Assembly (NCBI RefSeq): GCF_000710915.1
Contig: NZ_BAUA01000075.1
Span: 1-64,000, forward strand
Direction of reading: 5' to 3'
Length of the DNA: 64,000 bases
Source: Nocardia brasiliensis IFM 10847
Lineage (GTDB): Bacteria; Actinomycetota; Actinomycetes; Mycobacteriales; Mycobacteriaceae
The notes under the pieces are model-generated. The model searched no databases. It was given only the letters and a program-made list of their open reading frames with translations, and had not been told where the DNA came from. Position 1 is the first letter of the stretch; every line of letters starts with the position of its first letter. The position numbers were made by a program, and so were the translations under genes. Of this stretch, positions 1 to 8,275 are shown one piece after another.

Positions 1-24
1 TTGCGGTGGGTGCGGGCAGGCGAT

Positions 25-1173
25 TCAGGTGGTCTCGGGTGCAGCGGACGCGGGCGTCGTCGCTCGGCCGGGCGGTGTGGGCCGTCGTTGCAGGTAACTG
101 GCCAGGCGGGAGATCGCTTCGCCAGCGCCGTCGGCCGCGGTCCCGAGGTGGCTGTTGTGGTACTCGCGCCAGCTCAGGTCGACACCGAGTGTGCGGTAGG
201 CGCCGAAAAGTTCTCGTCCCATCGCGACGGGAACGAGGGCGTCTTGCGTGCCGTGGTAGAGGTGCACCGGCACTCGTGGTGCCACACGGGCGCTTTGCTC
301 GTTGGCCAGGACGTACCGCCACATCGCGTCGTTCCAGGGGTCGGGGCGTTCACACCACTGGCCCAGCGGCTGATGGCGGTAGTCGACCTGGATATCGGCC
401 GCGTCCAGCTTCGAGGCCCGCTTGATAACCTCGCGCCCCGATGCGAGCAGGATGTGGTCGACCGGCAGGTGCCGGTAGGCGCGCCCGAGCCCAATCAAGC
501 CAGCCAGGGCGAGCCCCGCCCACGGGCCACCGTCGATCTCGGAGATCAGCGCGCCAGGGTCGGCGACCACGGCACCGGCGGCCACGCCGCGCAGATCCAG
601 CTCCGCGGCATAGTCGAAGTGGGCCTCCCCAGTCCAGATCGCCGTACGACCGCCATCACCGAATCCCCACACCGCAAAGGGGCTCTCGGTCGCCTCCAGC
701 TCCGGCATATCACGGACTGCGCGCGCCAGGTCCAGCACAGCTCGCGCGCCCGCGTGACCCGCCAGGAACTGGTAGGGGCCGAGGTCGGTCATGCCCAGGC
801 CCGGACCGTCCGGTACCGCGACGGTCCAGCCGCGCTGCAACCCAGCGGTAATGAATCCGGCCTCGGGCTCCTCACCACGCACCAGCAGTTGCGACGGCGC
901 GCACGGTCCGGCAAGGCCATGAAAACGCGGGCAGTACACCAGGGTTGGGCCGGCCCCGGCTATCTCAGTGGTTGACGGGGTGATGACGATCCCTGAGGCC
1001 GGCAGCGGCGCGCCGAGGCCGGTGCGGGTGGCGTAGACGATCTGCCAGGCGCTACCGGCACCTTCTAGTCCCGCCAGGTCCACTTCTCGTCGGCGCAGGA
1101 TCGTTCCAGGAAGATGCTCGATTCCGACTCTGCCGCTGTAGAATTCGTCGCGCATGTTCGGTGTGCTCATCAT
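25..1173 (-). CDS. LIP-family (secretory-lipase-like) alpha/beta hydrolase, 382 aa
   Basis: The overall order resembles the secretory lipase (LIP) family: a long N-terminal part followed by a nucleophile elbow, GFGDGG, near the middle, then VPVHLYHGTQDALVP, which supplies the usual Asp, and a late HNSHLG, which supplies the usual His. The elbow has Asp where family members normally carry the nucleophile Ser (GYSQGG type), so activity as a serine esterase is doubtful. No signal peptide is visible at the chosen start. The ATG overlaps the TGA of the upstream cutinase gene (ATGATGA arrangement), which argues for translational coupling and fixes the start at 1173 or 1170. The reading frame runs about 80 codons further upstream, but that part lies within the cutinase gene. 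Family assignment is fairly sure; substrate is unknown. Confidence 0.8.
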   Translation of the reverse strand: MMSTPNMRDEFYSGRVGIEHLPGTILRRREVDLAGLEGAGSAWQIVYATRTGLGAPLPASGIVITPSTTEIAGAGPTLVYCPRFHGLAGPCAPSQLLVRGEEPEAGFITAGLQRGWTVAVPDGPGLGMTDLGPYQFLAGHAGARAVLDLARAVRDMPELEATESPFAVWGFGDGGRTAIWTGEAHFDYAAELDLRGVAAGAVVADPGALISEIDGGPWAGLALAGLIGLGRAYRHLPVDHILLASGREVIKRASKLDAADIQVDYRHQPLGQWCERPDPWNDAMWRYVLANEQSARVAPRVPVHLYHGTQDALVPVAMGRELFGAYRTLGVDLSWREYHNSHLGTAADGAGEAISRLASYLQRRPTPPGRATTPASAAPETT

Positions 1174-2408
1174 CGGCTCCCGGCGATGTCGTGGGCGAGG
1201 GCGATCATCCAGGCGATGCCCGAGTTGAGTTGGCCGCTGGAGGCGTAGCCGGTGTGGCGGGCCACGGTGTCGGCGTAGCGCAGCCAGACCGCGGGGTTGA
1301 CCAGGTCGGCGTTGTCGGCGACGAGTTGTCCCCAGGCTGTAGATAGTTGACCGGCGAGTTTGGGAATCAACGCGATCGGATTCGCCGCGATGGTCGCGGT
1401 GATCTCGGTCCACCGTGCCTCGGCAGCACCGCGTTCGGCCGGTGCGGACAGGCGCGGGTCGGCGGCTTCGATCAGCCGGTCCGCCAGCGACAACTGCGGG
1501 ACGTAGTCGACATTGCCGCCGCCGACCTGAAAATCGTCAAGGACGACCGTGGTCCAGGCATCACCGAGCGCGGCGGAAAACACCGCTTGCAGCGAGCCCA
1601 GAGCGGCAACGGGGTCACGCAGATCGGCCTGGGCCGCGATTTCCGCGCCGACCCGCAGCAACGTCGCCCGGCCGGGGGCCGAGCACGCGAGGTCGCCATC
1701 GGTGCAGATGTCGGCCACACGGCCGGACAGCGCGCCGTAGCCAGTGTGGCCCTCGGAGATTCCGCCGCCACCGGCGGGGGGATTGGTGATCTGCACGCCC
1801 GCGACCGCTTCACCGCTGGTACCAGGCGCAGGGTCCGGTGTGATCTGGCCGGGACGGCCAGGAAAGATCGGGGCGTCGGGGGCGCGATCGGGGCTCGAGT
1901 ACAACGCGATACCCGCGATCTTCTCCGGCGCGATCGCTCCCGCACCGGCGCCGACGTCGGCGGCGAAGCTCGATATCGCCTGCGCCCCTTGCGAGTATCC
2001 GATTCCGGCAATCATCGTCGCCGGGCAGGTCTCGGCGATCTGGGTCACTGCCGCGTCGACCTGACGGCGGGCTTCGGCGACCGACACCGCATATGGAGCC
2101 GAGCCGCCACCGGGGACCGCGCCGCCGAAACCAGCCGGATAGCCGATATAACTACGCTGCACCAGATCCGGGACAGCGGCCAGCACCGGAGCCACCAGCG
2201 AGCCGAGCATTCCGGTGTCGGCCAGCGGATCCGCCCCCGGCGAGGATTGCCCGGTCCCTTGGACTCCCAGCACGTACAGCGCAGGGCAACCTGGCCCGAT
2301 CGGCACCGCCGAACTCACCGGTGCCCACATGGTGGCGGCGACTCCGGCAGCCGCCATCGCCGCCACCGCGTAGGCCGTACTGCGCCTTTTCGTTGCAGTC
2401 GCGGTCAT
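1170..2408 (-). CDS. Secreted cutinase-family serine esterase, 412 aa
   Basis: An N-terminal signal peptide (basic KRR then a hydrophobic Ala-rich stretch ending VSSAVPIGP) precedes a cutinase domain that begins CPALYVLGVQGTGQSS. The nucleophile elbow is GIGYSQGAQ. A Cys soon after (ADICTDGDLACSAPG) fits the disulfide and Asp region of cutinases. About 170 residues after the catalytic core form an extra C-terminal region, which makes the protein longer than a minimal cutinase (about 200-230 aa). Cutinase-like proteins of mycobacteria and nocardiae are exported lipid or polyester esterases. The start ATG overlaps the TGA of the upstream Gly/Ala-rich gene by ATGA, and its own stop overlaps the LIP hydrolase start, so the three genes form a coupled operon. 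Confidence 0.88.
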   Translation of the reverse strand: MTATATKRRSTAYAVAAMAAAGVAATMWAPVSSAVPIGPGCPALYVLGVQGTGQSSPGADPLADTGMLGSLVAPVLAAVPDLVQRSYIGYPAGFGGAVPGGGSAPYAVSVAEARRQVDAAVTQIAETCPATMIAGIGYSQGAQAISSFAADVGAGAGAIAPEKIAGIALYSSPDRAPDAPIFPGRPGQITPDPAPGTSGEAVAGVQITNPPAGGGGISEGHTGYGALSGRVADICTDGDLACSAPGRATLLRVGAEIAAQADLRDPVAALGSLQAVFSAALGDAWTTVVLDDFQVGGGNVDYVPQLSLADRLIEAADPRLSAPAERGAAEARWTEITATIAANPIALIPKLAGQLSTAWGQLVADNADLVNPAVWLRYADTVARHTGYASSGQLNSGIAWMIALAHDIAGSR

Positions 2409-3331
2409 GGTTGCCCAACCCCTACGCCTGCACCGAAGCCCGCGCCGACCGTGCCACCGGCGACTGCTCCGACAGCGGCGGCTGGGATGCCGACGACTGC
2501 TGCTCCGGCCGCGGCACCCGCCGCAGCCCCGAGGGCGGTGCCGGCGACTCCGGAAGTGACTGTGCCGATCACCGGTACGGGGATGACGGTGCCCAGGGCG
2601 GCGCCCGCGATGCCACCGATCGTGCCACCGATCAGTCCGCCGACAACCGCGCCCGCGGCGGCGACCGGTACACCAGCGATCGCCGCGCCCGCCGCACCGC
2701 CGATACCCGCACCGGCCAACGTCGCGCCCCCGACACGATCCGAACGTCCTGCCTCGATACCGATCGAGTCCAGCGCGGTCGCGAGCTGAGCCTCGGCGCC
2801 GGCGGCAGTGGCGTTGATGGTGTCCGCGCATTCCGGGGGAAGCCAGTCCGGGCGCGGAGTCTGCCATTGCCCGATCCGAATCATGTTCTCCGGGGCCTCG
2901 ATTGGTGCAACGGGAGCGACCGGTTCGGGCAGGTGCAGCTCTTCGATCCGAATGGGTTCCACCGGTTCGTCGACCGGTGGAGCCGGGCGGGCGGAGGTAC
3001 CGTTGCGCACCTCCGGGGGCTGCGAGTAGTAGACCGGTGGTGCAGGCGGCGGTTCCGGTGGCGCGGCCGGTGGCGGTGGTGGTGGCGGTGGTGTCGTGCC
3101 TGGTTGCGAGGGGCTGGTCACGCCCGGCTGATCGGCAACCGCCGCCGGCGCGGTCACCGCGCCAGCCGGTCCCGCGACCGCGAGGAGCATCGCGAGCGGC
3201 ACCGCACCTGCCAGGATCATCGGACCTATACGAATGCTGTTGTTATGCAGCGTGTTCCGGCCGAGCGGTGACACCTCGGCGCGAAGGGAACTGAGGTAGC
3301 CGAGGCTCGAGCGTTTCCTTGATCGGGGCAT
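2405..3331 (-). CDS. Secreted Pro-rich / Gly-Ala-rich domain protein, 308 aa
   Basis: The N-terminus is basic and followed by a hydrophobic export segment around residues 36-60. A proline-rich stretch follows (many consecutive Pro residues near 80-100), then a short acidic/proline middle region with one Cys. The last 110 residues are an almost pure Gly/Ala/Val domain of repeated GxxxG-like hydrophobic segments. This matches a class of insoluble-domain or glycine-zipper-like exported proteins seen in Nocardia; no enzyme motif is visible. It is the first gene of the cutinase/LIP-hydrolase operon and overlaps the cutinase start. A protein of similar design lies at 48540-49421. A cell-envelope structural role is an inference. 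Confidence 0.75.
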   Translation of the reverse strand: MPRSRKRSSLGYLSSLRAEVSPLGRNTLHNNSIRIGPMILAGAVPLAMLLAVAGPAGAVTAPAAVADQPGVTSPSQPGTTPPPPPPPPAAPPEPPPAPPVYYSQPPEVRNGTSARPAPPVDEPVEPIRIEELHLPEPVAPVAPIEAPENMIRIGQWQTPRPDWLPPECADTINATAAGAEAQLATALDSIGIEAGRSDRVGGATLAGAGIGGAAGAAIAGVPVAAAGAVVGGLIGGTIGGIAGAALGTVIPVPVIGTVTSGVAGTALGAAAGAAAGAAVVGIPAAAVGAVAGGTVGAGFGAGVGVGQP

Positions 3332-3950
3332 GACGAATAGACCCTTCGTCCTGAAGGTTGGTAATGGGGATTAGTAGGCGAATGCGACGCAATGCCGCCA
3401 CCCGCACCTCCCAGTCGCGAATGCTCCCGGGAGGTCCGCCGCTTCTCAGGGCGTGTGTCAGATGAAAGGAAGGATCAACGCCAGCGCTTGATAAGCAACG
3501 GACAATCCGTTGCTCAGCAAGGACAATCCGGCGTTAACCCAACCCAGAATCATGAAGGGGTCCAATTCAACTTCCTCTCAATCGGTTCGGACGAGCACCC
3601 TTATCCAAACTCCGGAAGCATCCCTATGACCAGCCTTTGCACCCATCTCATTGCTGTTAACTGCAATCGTGTCACCTGGCGAAACTGCCCTCTACCAGCG
3701 TGCATAAACTGCATTTGACACTACGACTGTGAAAAAAACAATTTCCCCGAAACGCCATCTCGGAGTTCATCTACGCCTCGCGGGCGCCTTCAGTCACCCC
3801 GGCAGCGAACGTTCTGCCAACTTCCAGCTGGCAGTTCTTGCCGGTTTGTAGCCAATCTGGTAGGAACGAACCCATCCATCGGGGGGCAATCGAATAGCGT
3901 ATCGCTGTCCGCTTTACGGCGGAAGACACCGAATAGGGGGCATTCGCAGC
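3332..3950. promoter_or_regulatory. Divergent intergenic region with two GGACAATCCG boxes
   Basis: This 619-bp gap between the cutinase operon (leftward) and the MmyB-type gene (rightward) holds no credible gene. It is less GC-rich than its surroundings. A 9-bp inverted repeat, AGCAACGGA-CAA-TCCGTTGCT, lies at 3494-3514. Within and beside it the decamer GGACAATCCG occurs twice, at 3500-3509 and 3521-3530, exactly 21 bp (two helical turns) apart. This spacing suggests a dimeric regulator site serving one or both flanking genes. The regulator is unknown. Confidence 0.4.
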
Positions 3951-4745
3951 ATGGTCTGGGATCCGATCCTTCTACCCAACAAGCCGTGGCGTCAGCCGCA
4001 GATACCGACGCTGGGCGCTACCTGTCGGCATTTCCGCGAAGGCAGGCGGATGTCACGTGAGGTCGCGTCCCGAACCTGCGGCGTGGCCACCTCGTGGCTG
4101 TACAGGATTGAGATGCAGCACCAAATGCCGAGCATCGAGGTTCTCGACCAGATCATCAAGGGCTACCGCCTCGACAGCGCGCAGGCCAAACACCTCCACG
4201 AACTCCGCGTGCCAGGCGAAAGCCTCGAACCCTCACGCGATCTCCGTGACCGTGTCACCGCCAATGCTGCGCAGATGGCGCATCTGCGCGACCTCGAGTC
4301 CCTGGGTGTTCTGGCTGCCTACGTCGACCCTATGGCCTCTATCTTGGCGTGCAACAACCTTTTCCGGGCCGCATTTCCCGGTGTCGAAGAGCTGGGATCG
4401 TATCCGGTGTGGGTGTTCAGCGATCAAGCCAAGGAGGTGCTTGTCAATTGGCCTCGCGAAGCCGATCATGCTGTCGAAAGCACTAAACGCGCCCTCGGGC
4501 GCTACCGCGACGCTCGGCAGAGCCAGGACCTACTGCGGCACCTCAGGAACACCAAAGAGTACCGCAGCCGGTGGGCGGCGAGCATCAAGATCGCCTACGG
4601 CCGTGACACCAACGCTCTTCTGTACCTCCGGGATTCGGTCAGCAAGGTCGTCACCGCTTACTCCATGAGCCACTCCATTGAGTCTCGCAGCGTCCTGCTC
4701 TACGTCGGCTTCCCCAAAGACGATGCAACACACCGCCTCTCCTGA
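3951..4745 (+). CDS. XRE-family regulator with MmyB-like ligand-binding domain, 264 aa
   Basis: An N-terminal helix-turn-helix (residues about 22-80, with VASRTCGVATSWLYRIEMQ and a following LDQIIKGYRL) is followed by a MmyB-like ligand-binding domain. The domain hallmarks are LRDLESLGVLAAYVDPMASILACNNLFRAAFPGV, a WVF segment, a READHAVESTKRALGRYRD helix and the terminal YSMSHSIESRSVLLYVG strand. Streptomyces relatives of this architecture act as pathway regulators, and the C-terminal domain is thought to bind a small hydrophobic ligand. A second, clearly homologous gene lies nearby on the other strand (5223-6194), and a third architecture of this kind is at 49636-50496. Its target and ligand are unknown. 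Confidence 0.8.
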   Translation: MVWDPILLPNKPWRQPQIPTLGATCRHFREGRRMSREVASRTCGVATSWLYRIEMQHQMPSIEVLDQIIKGYRLDSAQAKHLHELRVPGESLEPSRDLRDRVTANAAQMAHLRDLESLGVLAAYVDPMASILACNNLFRAAFPGVEELGSYPVWVFSDQAKEVLVNWPREADHAVESTKRALGRYRDARQSQDLLRHLRNTKEYRSRWAASIKIAYGRDTNALLYLRDSVSKVVTAYSMSHSIESRSVLLYVGFPKDDATHRLS

Positions 4746-4984
4746 ACCGCAGCACCTGGCCCAGGTATCAGTCAGCTCGGATCGACGCTGTCGAGAATTC
4801 AGTTATCAGCTAGCGATCCTCACTCCCAACGCTTCTCGCCGCCGGGAACTCCGGACCACGTCAGCCCCTCGCACACCCCCTTTGGTCACACATCGCTTAG
4901 GCAGGGCTGAGCGATCGACGAGCAGGCTCACTCCGCCCGGAGACCTCCTCCTCCCCACACCCACCGATGACAAGGAGCGCCGAC

Positions 4985-5419
4985 ATGACACGAAATCGTA
5001 GTAACGGCGGGCACAGCAATACCTCCGATCCGCATATTCTCGAAGACACGTTTCCGGTGTCCGTCGGCGCCCGCGCTTTACGGAAATCAGTACGCTGTTA
5101 CACCGAGCAGCTCAAAACGGGGCGTTTTCCGGGTCACCAAGCAGGCCGAACATGGTTCCTCACCGCTAGCGACATACGCGTCGCGATCGAAATATGCAGG
5201 CCCTCAAACAAATCCGCCAAACCTAAAGCAACCAAGGCCGGTCGACCCCCGAGTTCACGCCCCCCTCAAAGAGCTGTAAAAAGTCGTCGTAGCGAGATGC
5301 CCCCGACCGGGAGATCGCCGTCGACCGCGAGCAGTCAGCCCTTATTCCGAGGGTTGGACCCCTCATCCACTGCGCTGCGACGTCTGCAGCGCATGGGCCT
5401 ACTTTGCGAATCACATTGA
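4985..5419 (+). CDS. Small excisionase/MerR-like DNA-binding protein, 144 aa
   Basis: The start is the ATG at 4985, preceded by a good AAGGAG at 4972-4977; an earlier in-frame ATG at 4967 lacks this. Residues about 15-65 (ILEDTFPVSVGARALRKSVR, then FPGHQAGRTWFLTASDIRVAI) look like a compact winged HTH of the excisionase/BldC type. The rest is a basic Lys/Arg/Pro/Ser-rich tail without recognisable fold. The tail overlaps the end of the convergent MmyB gene by about 200 bp, so one of the two C-termini may be artificially long because of a lost stop. Function is not known; a DNA-binding role is probable. Confidence 0.5.
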   Translation: MTRNRSNGGHSNTSDPHILEDTFPVSVGARALRKSVRCYTEQLKTGRFPGHQAGRTWFLTASDIRVAIEICRPSNKSAKPKATKAGRPPSSRPPQRAVKSRRSEMPPTGRSPSTASSQPLFRGLDPSSTALRRLQRMGLLCESH

Positions 5420-6194
5420 GCAGCATGATGTCCGAGGTCTCCTGCACCGCCGACATTGTCACGCTGTACCCCACCACCGCATCGCCCCCAGGCGCGCGGA
5501 AGTAACTCAGATCGGTGCTGTCGCGCCCATAACTGATGTCAATGTTTTCGACCCACATCCGACGAAAGTCGTTGTTATCACGCAATGTTCGCACGAGAGC
5601 CTTCGCCTGTTCGGTATCACGGTGGCGGGCAAGCACACCCTTTGCCGTAGCCACCGCGCGGGCCGCCTCATTTTCCCAGTCAGCGCACACTTCTTTCGCG
5701 ACCGGGGTGAACATCCACAGCAGAATCGAGCCCACTTCATCGATCCCTGGCAACAACGATCGCAGCAGGTCATTGCATGCGAGCACGGTGAAAAGTGAGG
5801 TCAGATAGGCACCTGGCATTCCCCGACTCTGCATATCGCGCAGATCGGCCGAGAACCCTGGCTCCGATTTCACCCGTCGCCGCAGTTCCTCGTCCGGCTC
5901 GAGATCTTCCGAGGGCAGACGCAGTTCCGTCAGGTAGCGCGCCTGATTCTCATCAAGACCGTAGCCGTGGATGAGGATGTTGAGCTTGTCCTGACTAGGC
6001 TTGTATTTCCCTCGCTCAAGTTCGTAGATGTAGCTGGCCGTGATGTCCTGCTTGCACCGTACGTAGGCCTGTGCCCGCGACAGTTTCTGGTGGTCACGAA
6101 TTTGCCGCAAAGTTGCTCGGAAGTCCGGGAGGCGTACCTCGACAGAAACGCCACGGTTATCACCCCGTCGACGGCGCTCCGATCTATCAGCCAC
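5223..6194 (-). CDS. XRE-family regulator with MmyB-like domain, 323 aa, extended C-terminus
   Basis: The GTG at 6194 has GGAGG about nine bases upstream and is preferred over the much longer open frame. The HTH (residues about 20-85) reads FRATLRQIRDHQKLSRAQAY through SYIYELERGKYKPSQDK. The MmyB-like domain follows, with MPGAYLTSLFTVLACNDLLRSLLPGI, CADWENEAARAVATAKGVLARHRD and YSVTMSAVQETSDIMLLNVI. Family members normally end within a few residues of this last strand, but here about 50 further residues follow. They overlap the convergent small HTH gene, so the native stop may have been lost. It is strongly similar in order and motifs to the gene at 3951-4745. Confidence 0.75.
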   Translation of the reverse strand: MADRSERRRRGDNRGVSVEVRLPDFRATLRQIRDHQKLSRAQAYVRCKQDITASYIYELERGKYKPSQDKLNILIHGYGLDENQARYLTELRLPSEDLEPDEELRRRVKSEPGFSADLRDMQSRGMPGAYLTSLFTVLACNDLLRSLLPGIDEVGSILLWMFTPVAKEVCADWENEAARAVATAKGVLARHRDTEQAKALVRTLRDNNDFRRMWVENIDISYGRDSTDLSYFRAPGGDAVVGYSVTMSAVQETSDIMLLNVIRKVGPCAADVAAQWMRGPTLGIRADCSRSTAISRSGASRYDDFLQLFEGGVNSGVDRPWLL

Positions 6195-6589
6195 AACGGC
6201 ATCCCTCCATTCCACACGCGGTCCTGGGTAGTCGCACCTCAACTGCGATGACTCGGCCATGGACTGCATACCGTGCTTCATCCAGACGGTGCCTGACCCC
6301 AGCCGAAGCACGCCTCGGTATGTGCACCCCGAGGCGAACGACGCGCGTGCTGGCAACTTGTGATTGCCCTCGATCGTGAGTATCCACGGCCGCAGTCTCC
6401 TCCATGCGCATAGTGCGGCGAACCGAAGAGAATACCACGGAGTACGCCAGCTTGACCGGAGATGACAGCAAACATCAACGCGAGCAGCGATACTCATATC
6501 GACGACCACGGCTGCGCGACTCAAGGGCTTCTGTCGCCCGCACGCCTGTTTGCCCTTTGATTGCCGTAAGCCGTCGGGATCGGCCAGGG
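6195..6589. other. Intergenic gap, no gene recognised
   Basis: This 395-bp stretch lies upstream of the second MmyB-type gene and downstream of the P450 gene; both run leftward. Open frames crossing it belong to the antisense of neighbours and have no family features. It should hold the promoter of the regulator, but no clear -10/-35 or inverted repeat stands out. Confidence 0.4.
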
Positions 6590-8068
6590 TCAGACGGTCT
6601 GCGGGGTTCCTACGGAACGGGCGGGCAGCGGTGTACGTGCGGTTGCTTTCATCCGCAGTTGCCTGGGCTGCGGCACAACGGCCGGGGTGGGCCTGGTGTC
6701 GGTGCCGGAAACGATTTGCAGCTGCCAGCGAGCGGCGATGGTTGCCAAGGCCAGCGTGGACTCGACCAGCGCGAACTGATCGCCGATGCACTTGCGCGCA
6801 CCAGTGGCGAACGGCAGCAACGCATTACGTGGGGGTGGTGTGCTCAGCGCGGGATCGAATCGGTCAGGGTTGAACGTTTCTGGGTCGGGATACAGATCTG
6901 CGCGGTGCTGGATGGCGTACGAACTGTAGACCACAGTGGTGCCGGCGGGCAGCGAATGCTTTCCGAGTTCGGTGTCCTCGGTCAGGATCCGAGTCTGCAA
7001 CCAGCCCGGCGGACGCAGGCGCAGGACTTCGGTGATCACCTGTCCGGTGAACGGCAAGTTCGGCAAGTCCTCGTGCCGGGCGGCGCGGCCGGCCAGAACG
7101 GCATCCACCTCGGCATGCACACGATCGGCGAATTCGGGATGCTGATCGAGCATGATCAACGCCCAGGCCAGCGTGGCGGCGGAGGTGTCGGTGCCCGCGA
7201 AGAAGAAGGTGAGGACTTGATCGATGATTTCGTCGTCGCTCAACTGCCCACCCCCTTCGCTGTCTTGGGCGAATACCACCGCCGAGAACAGATCACCCCG
7301 ATCGATCCCTTCGGCGCGGCGCTTGGCCACCAGCTTTCCCAGGATGGCGCGTGCCTCGGCAGCTGCGTCGATACAGGCGCGGTTGCCGAAGATCGGCACC
7401 CGGCGCATCCACGCCGGCATCATCACCTGCCGCACGACTCCGGCGAAGACGGCCTCGACGTCACGGATCAGCCGCTGCTGCGTAGCATCTGAAATCGCCC
7501 CGTCGAACAGCGTCGCCGCGATCACCTGTCCGGCAAAGGCATGCAGCTCGGCTTTCACATCAACGACCTGGCCGTCCCGCCATGAATCGACAAGCTCGGC
7601 GATCTTCTGTGCCATGACCGGCACATACCCCGCTATGCGTTTCGCATTGAACGCTGGCTGCAGCAGGCGTCGTTGCCGACGATGCTTGGCATGCGGGCAG
7701 GTCGCCAAACCCTCCCCCACCAATGTTCTTCCGCTGTCGAAGACCGCCCCGCCCTTGTCGAAAAGCTTGTCGTGCAGCAGCACCTGCCGGGTCAGGTCGA
7801 GATCGCAGACCACCACCGCGGTCACCGGGCCCAGGCCGATACCCACCAGGTCTCCGTGTGCGGGCAATCCCGCCATGAAGCCGAGCGGGTCGCGCAGCAG
7901 CGACAGCGCATGCCCCAGCACCGGTAACCGGTTCGGTGCCATGGCAATCGGGTCGGAACCGGTCTGCCCGTCTGCACGGCGTGCTCCCCCGCCGATCACA
8001 CGCCTACCCCCAGGGATTTGGCCGATCACCTCTGTTACTCGATGACGAATTCCGGACAGCCCGCTCAT
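6590..8068 (-). CDS. Cytochrome P450, 492 aa (terpenoid-hydroxylase-like type)
   Basis: All P450 landmarks are present: the I-helix FFFAGTDTSAATLAWAL (AGTDT oxygen-activation motif), the ExxR pair in EVLRLRPPGW, a DRFDP-type meander and the haem loop FATGARKCIGDQFAL with the thiolate Cys. The N-terminal region contains a proline-rich hinge followed by LPVLGHALSLLRDPLGFM. The ATG at 8068 has a strong GGGAGGGAG upstream. Motif order and many local strings match the P450 of the encapsulin operon at 55402-56772, so the two are paralogues. They resemble the CYP183-like enzymes that oxidise sesquiterpenes, but the substrate is an inference. It sits 207 bp downstream of a methyltransferase gene in the same direction and may be co-transcribed with it. 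Confidence 0.9.
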   Translation of the reverse strand: MSGLSGIRHRVTEVIGQIPGGRRVIGGGARRADGQTGSDPIAMAPNRLPVLGHALSLLRDPLGFMAGLPAHGDLVGIGLGPVTAVVVCDLDLTRQVLLHDKLFDKGGAVFDSGRTLVGEGLATCPHAKHRRQRRLLQPAFNAKRIAGYVPVMAQKIAELVDSWRDGQVVDVKAELHAFAGQVIAATLFDGAISDATQQRLIRDVEAVFAGVVRQVMMPAWMRRVPIFGNRACIDAAAEARAILGKLVAKRRAEGIDRGDLFSAVVFAQDSEGGGQLSDDEIIDQVLTFFFAGTDTSAATLAWALIMLDQHPEFADRVHAEVDAVLAGRAARHEDLPNLPFTGQVITEVLRLRPPGWLQTRILTEDTELGKHSLPAGTTVVYSSYAIQHRADLYPDPETFNPDRFDPALSTPPPRNALLPFATGARKCIGDQFALVESTLALATIAARWQLQIVSGTDTRPTPAVVPQPRQLRMKATARTPLPARSVGTPQTV

Positions 8069-8275
8069 GCCTATCTCCCTCCCTAGCAGATCGACTTCCC
8101 ACCCCAGTGTTCGCCGACATCGCACGAACCACTACCACCCTCTCGGGTGGTCTTCACCGATCAGCGCCCGACGTCGAACGGTGCTTCCACGGCTCGAGCG
8201 AAACCACCGAGGCCCCGCGCGCATCCGTCCACGGTCCCAGGCCGAAGAGAGCCAAACGCAGCGGCTCGGCGCTGG

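Noticed and set aside
3392..3718. 108-codon frame in the first intergenic region
   Set aside because: No ribosome-binding site, no family features and no codon-position GC bias typical of the neighbours.
6404..7492. Long open frame on the plus strand across the P450 gene
   Set aside because: It is antisense to a complete P450, Arg/Gly/His-rich and without family motifs: a shadow of high GC coding DNA.
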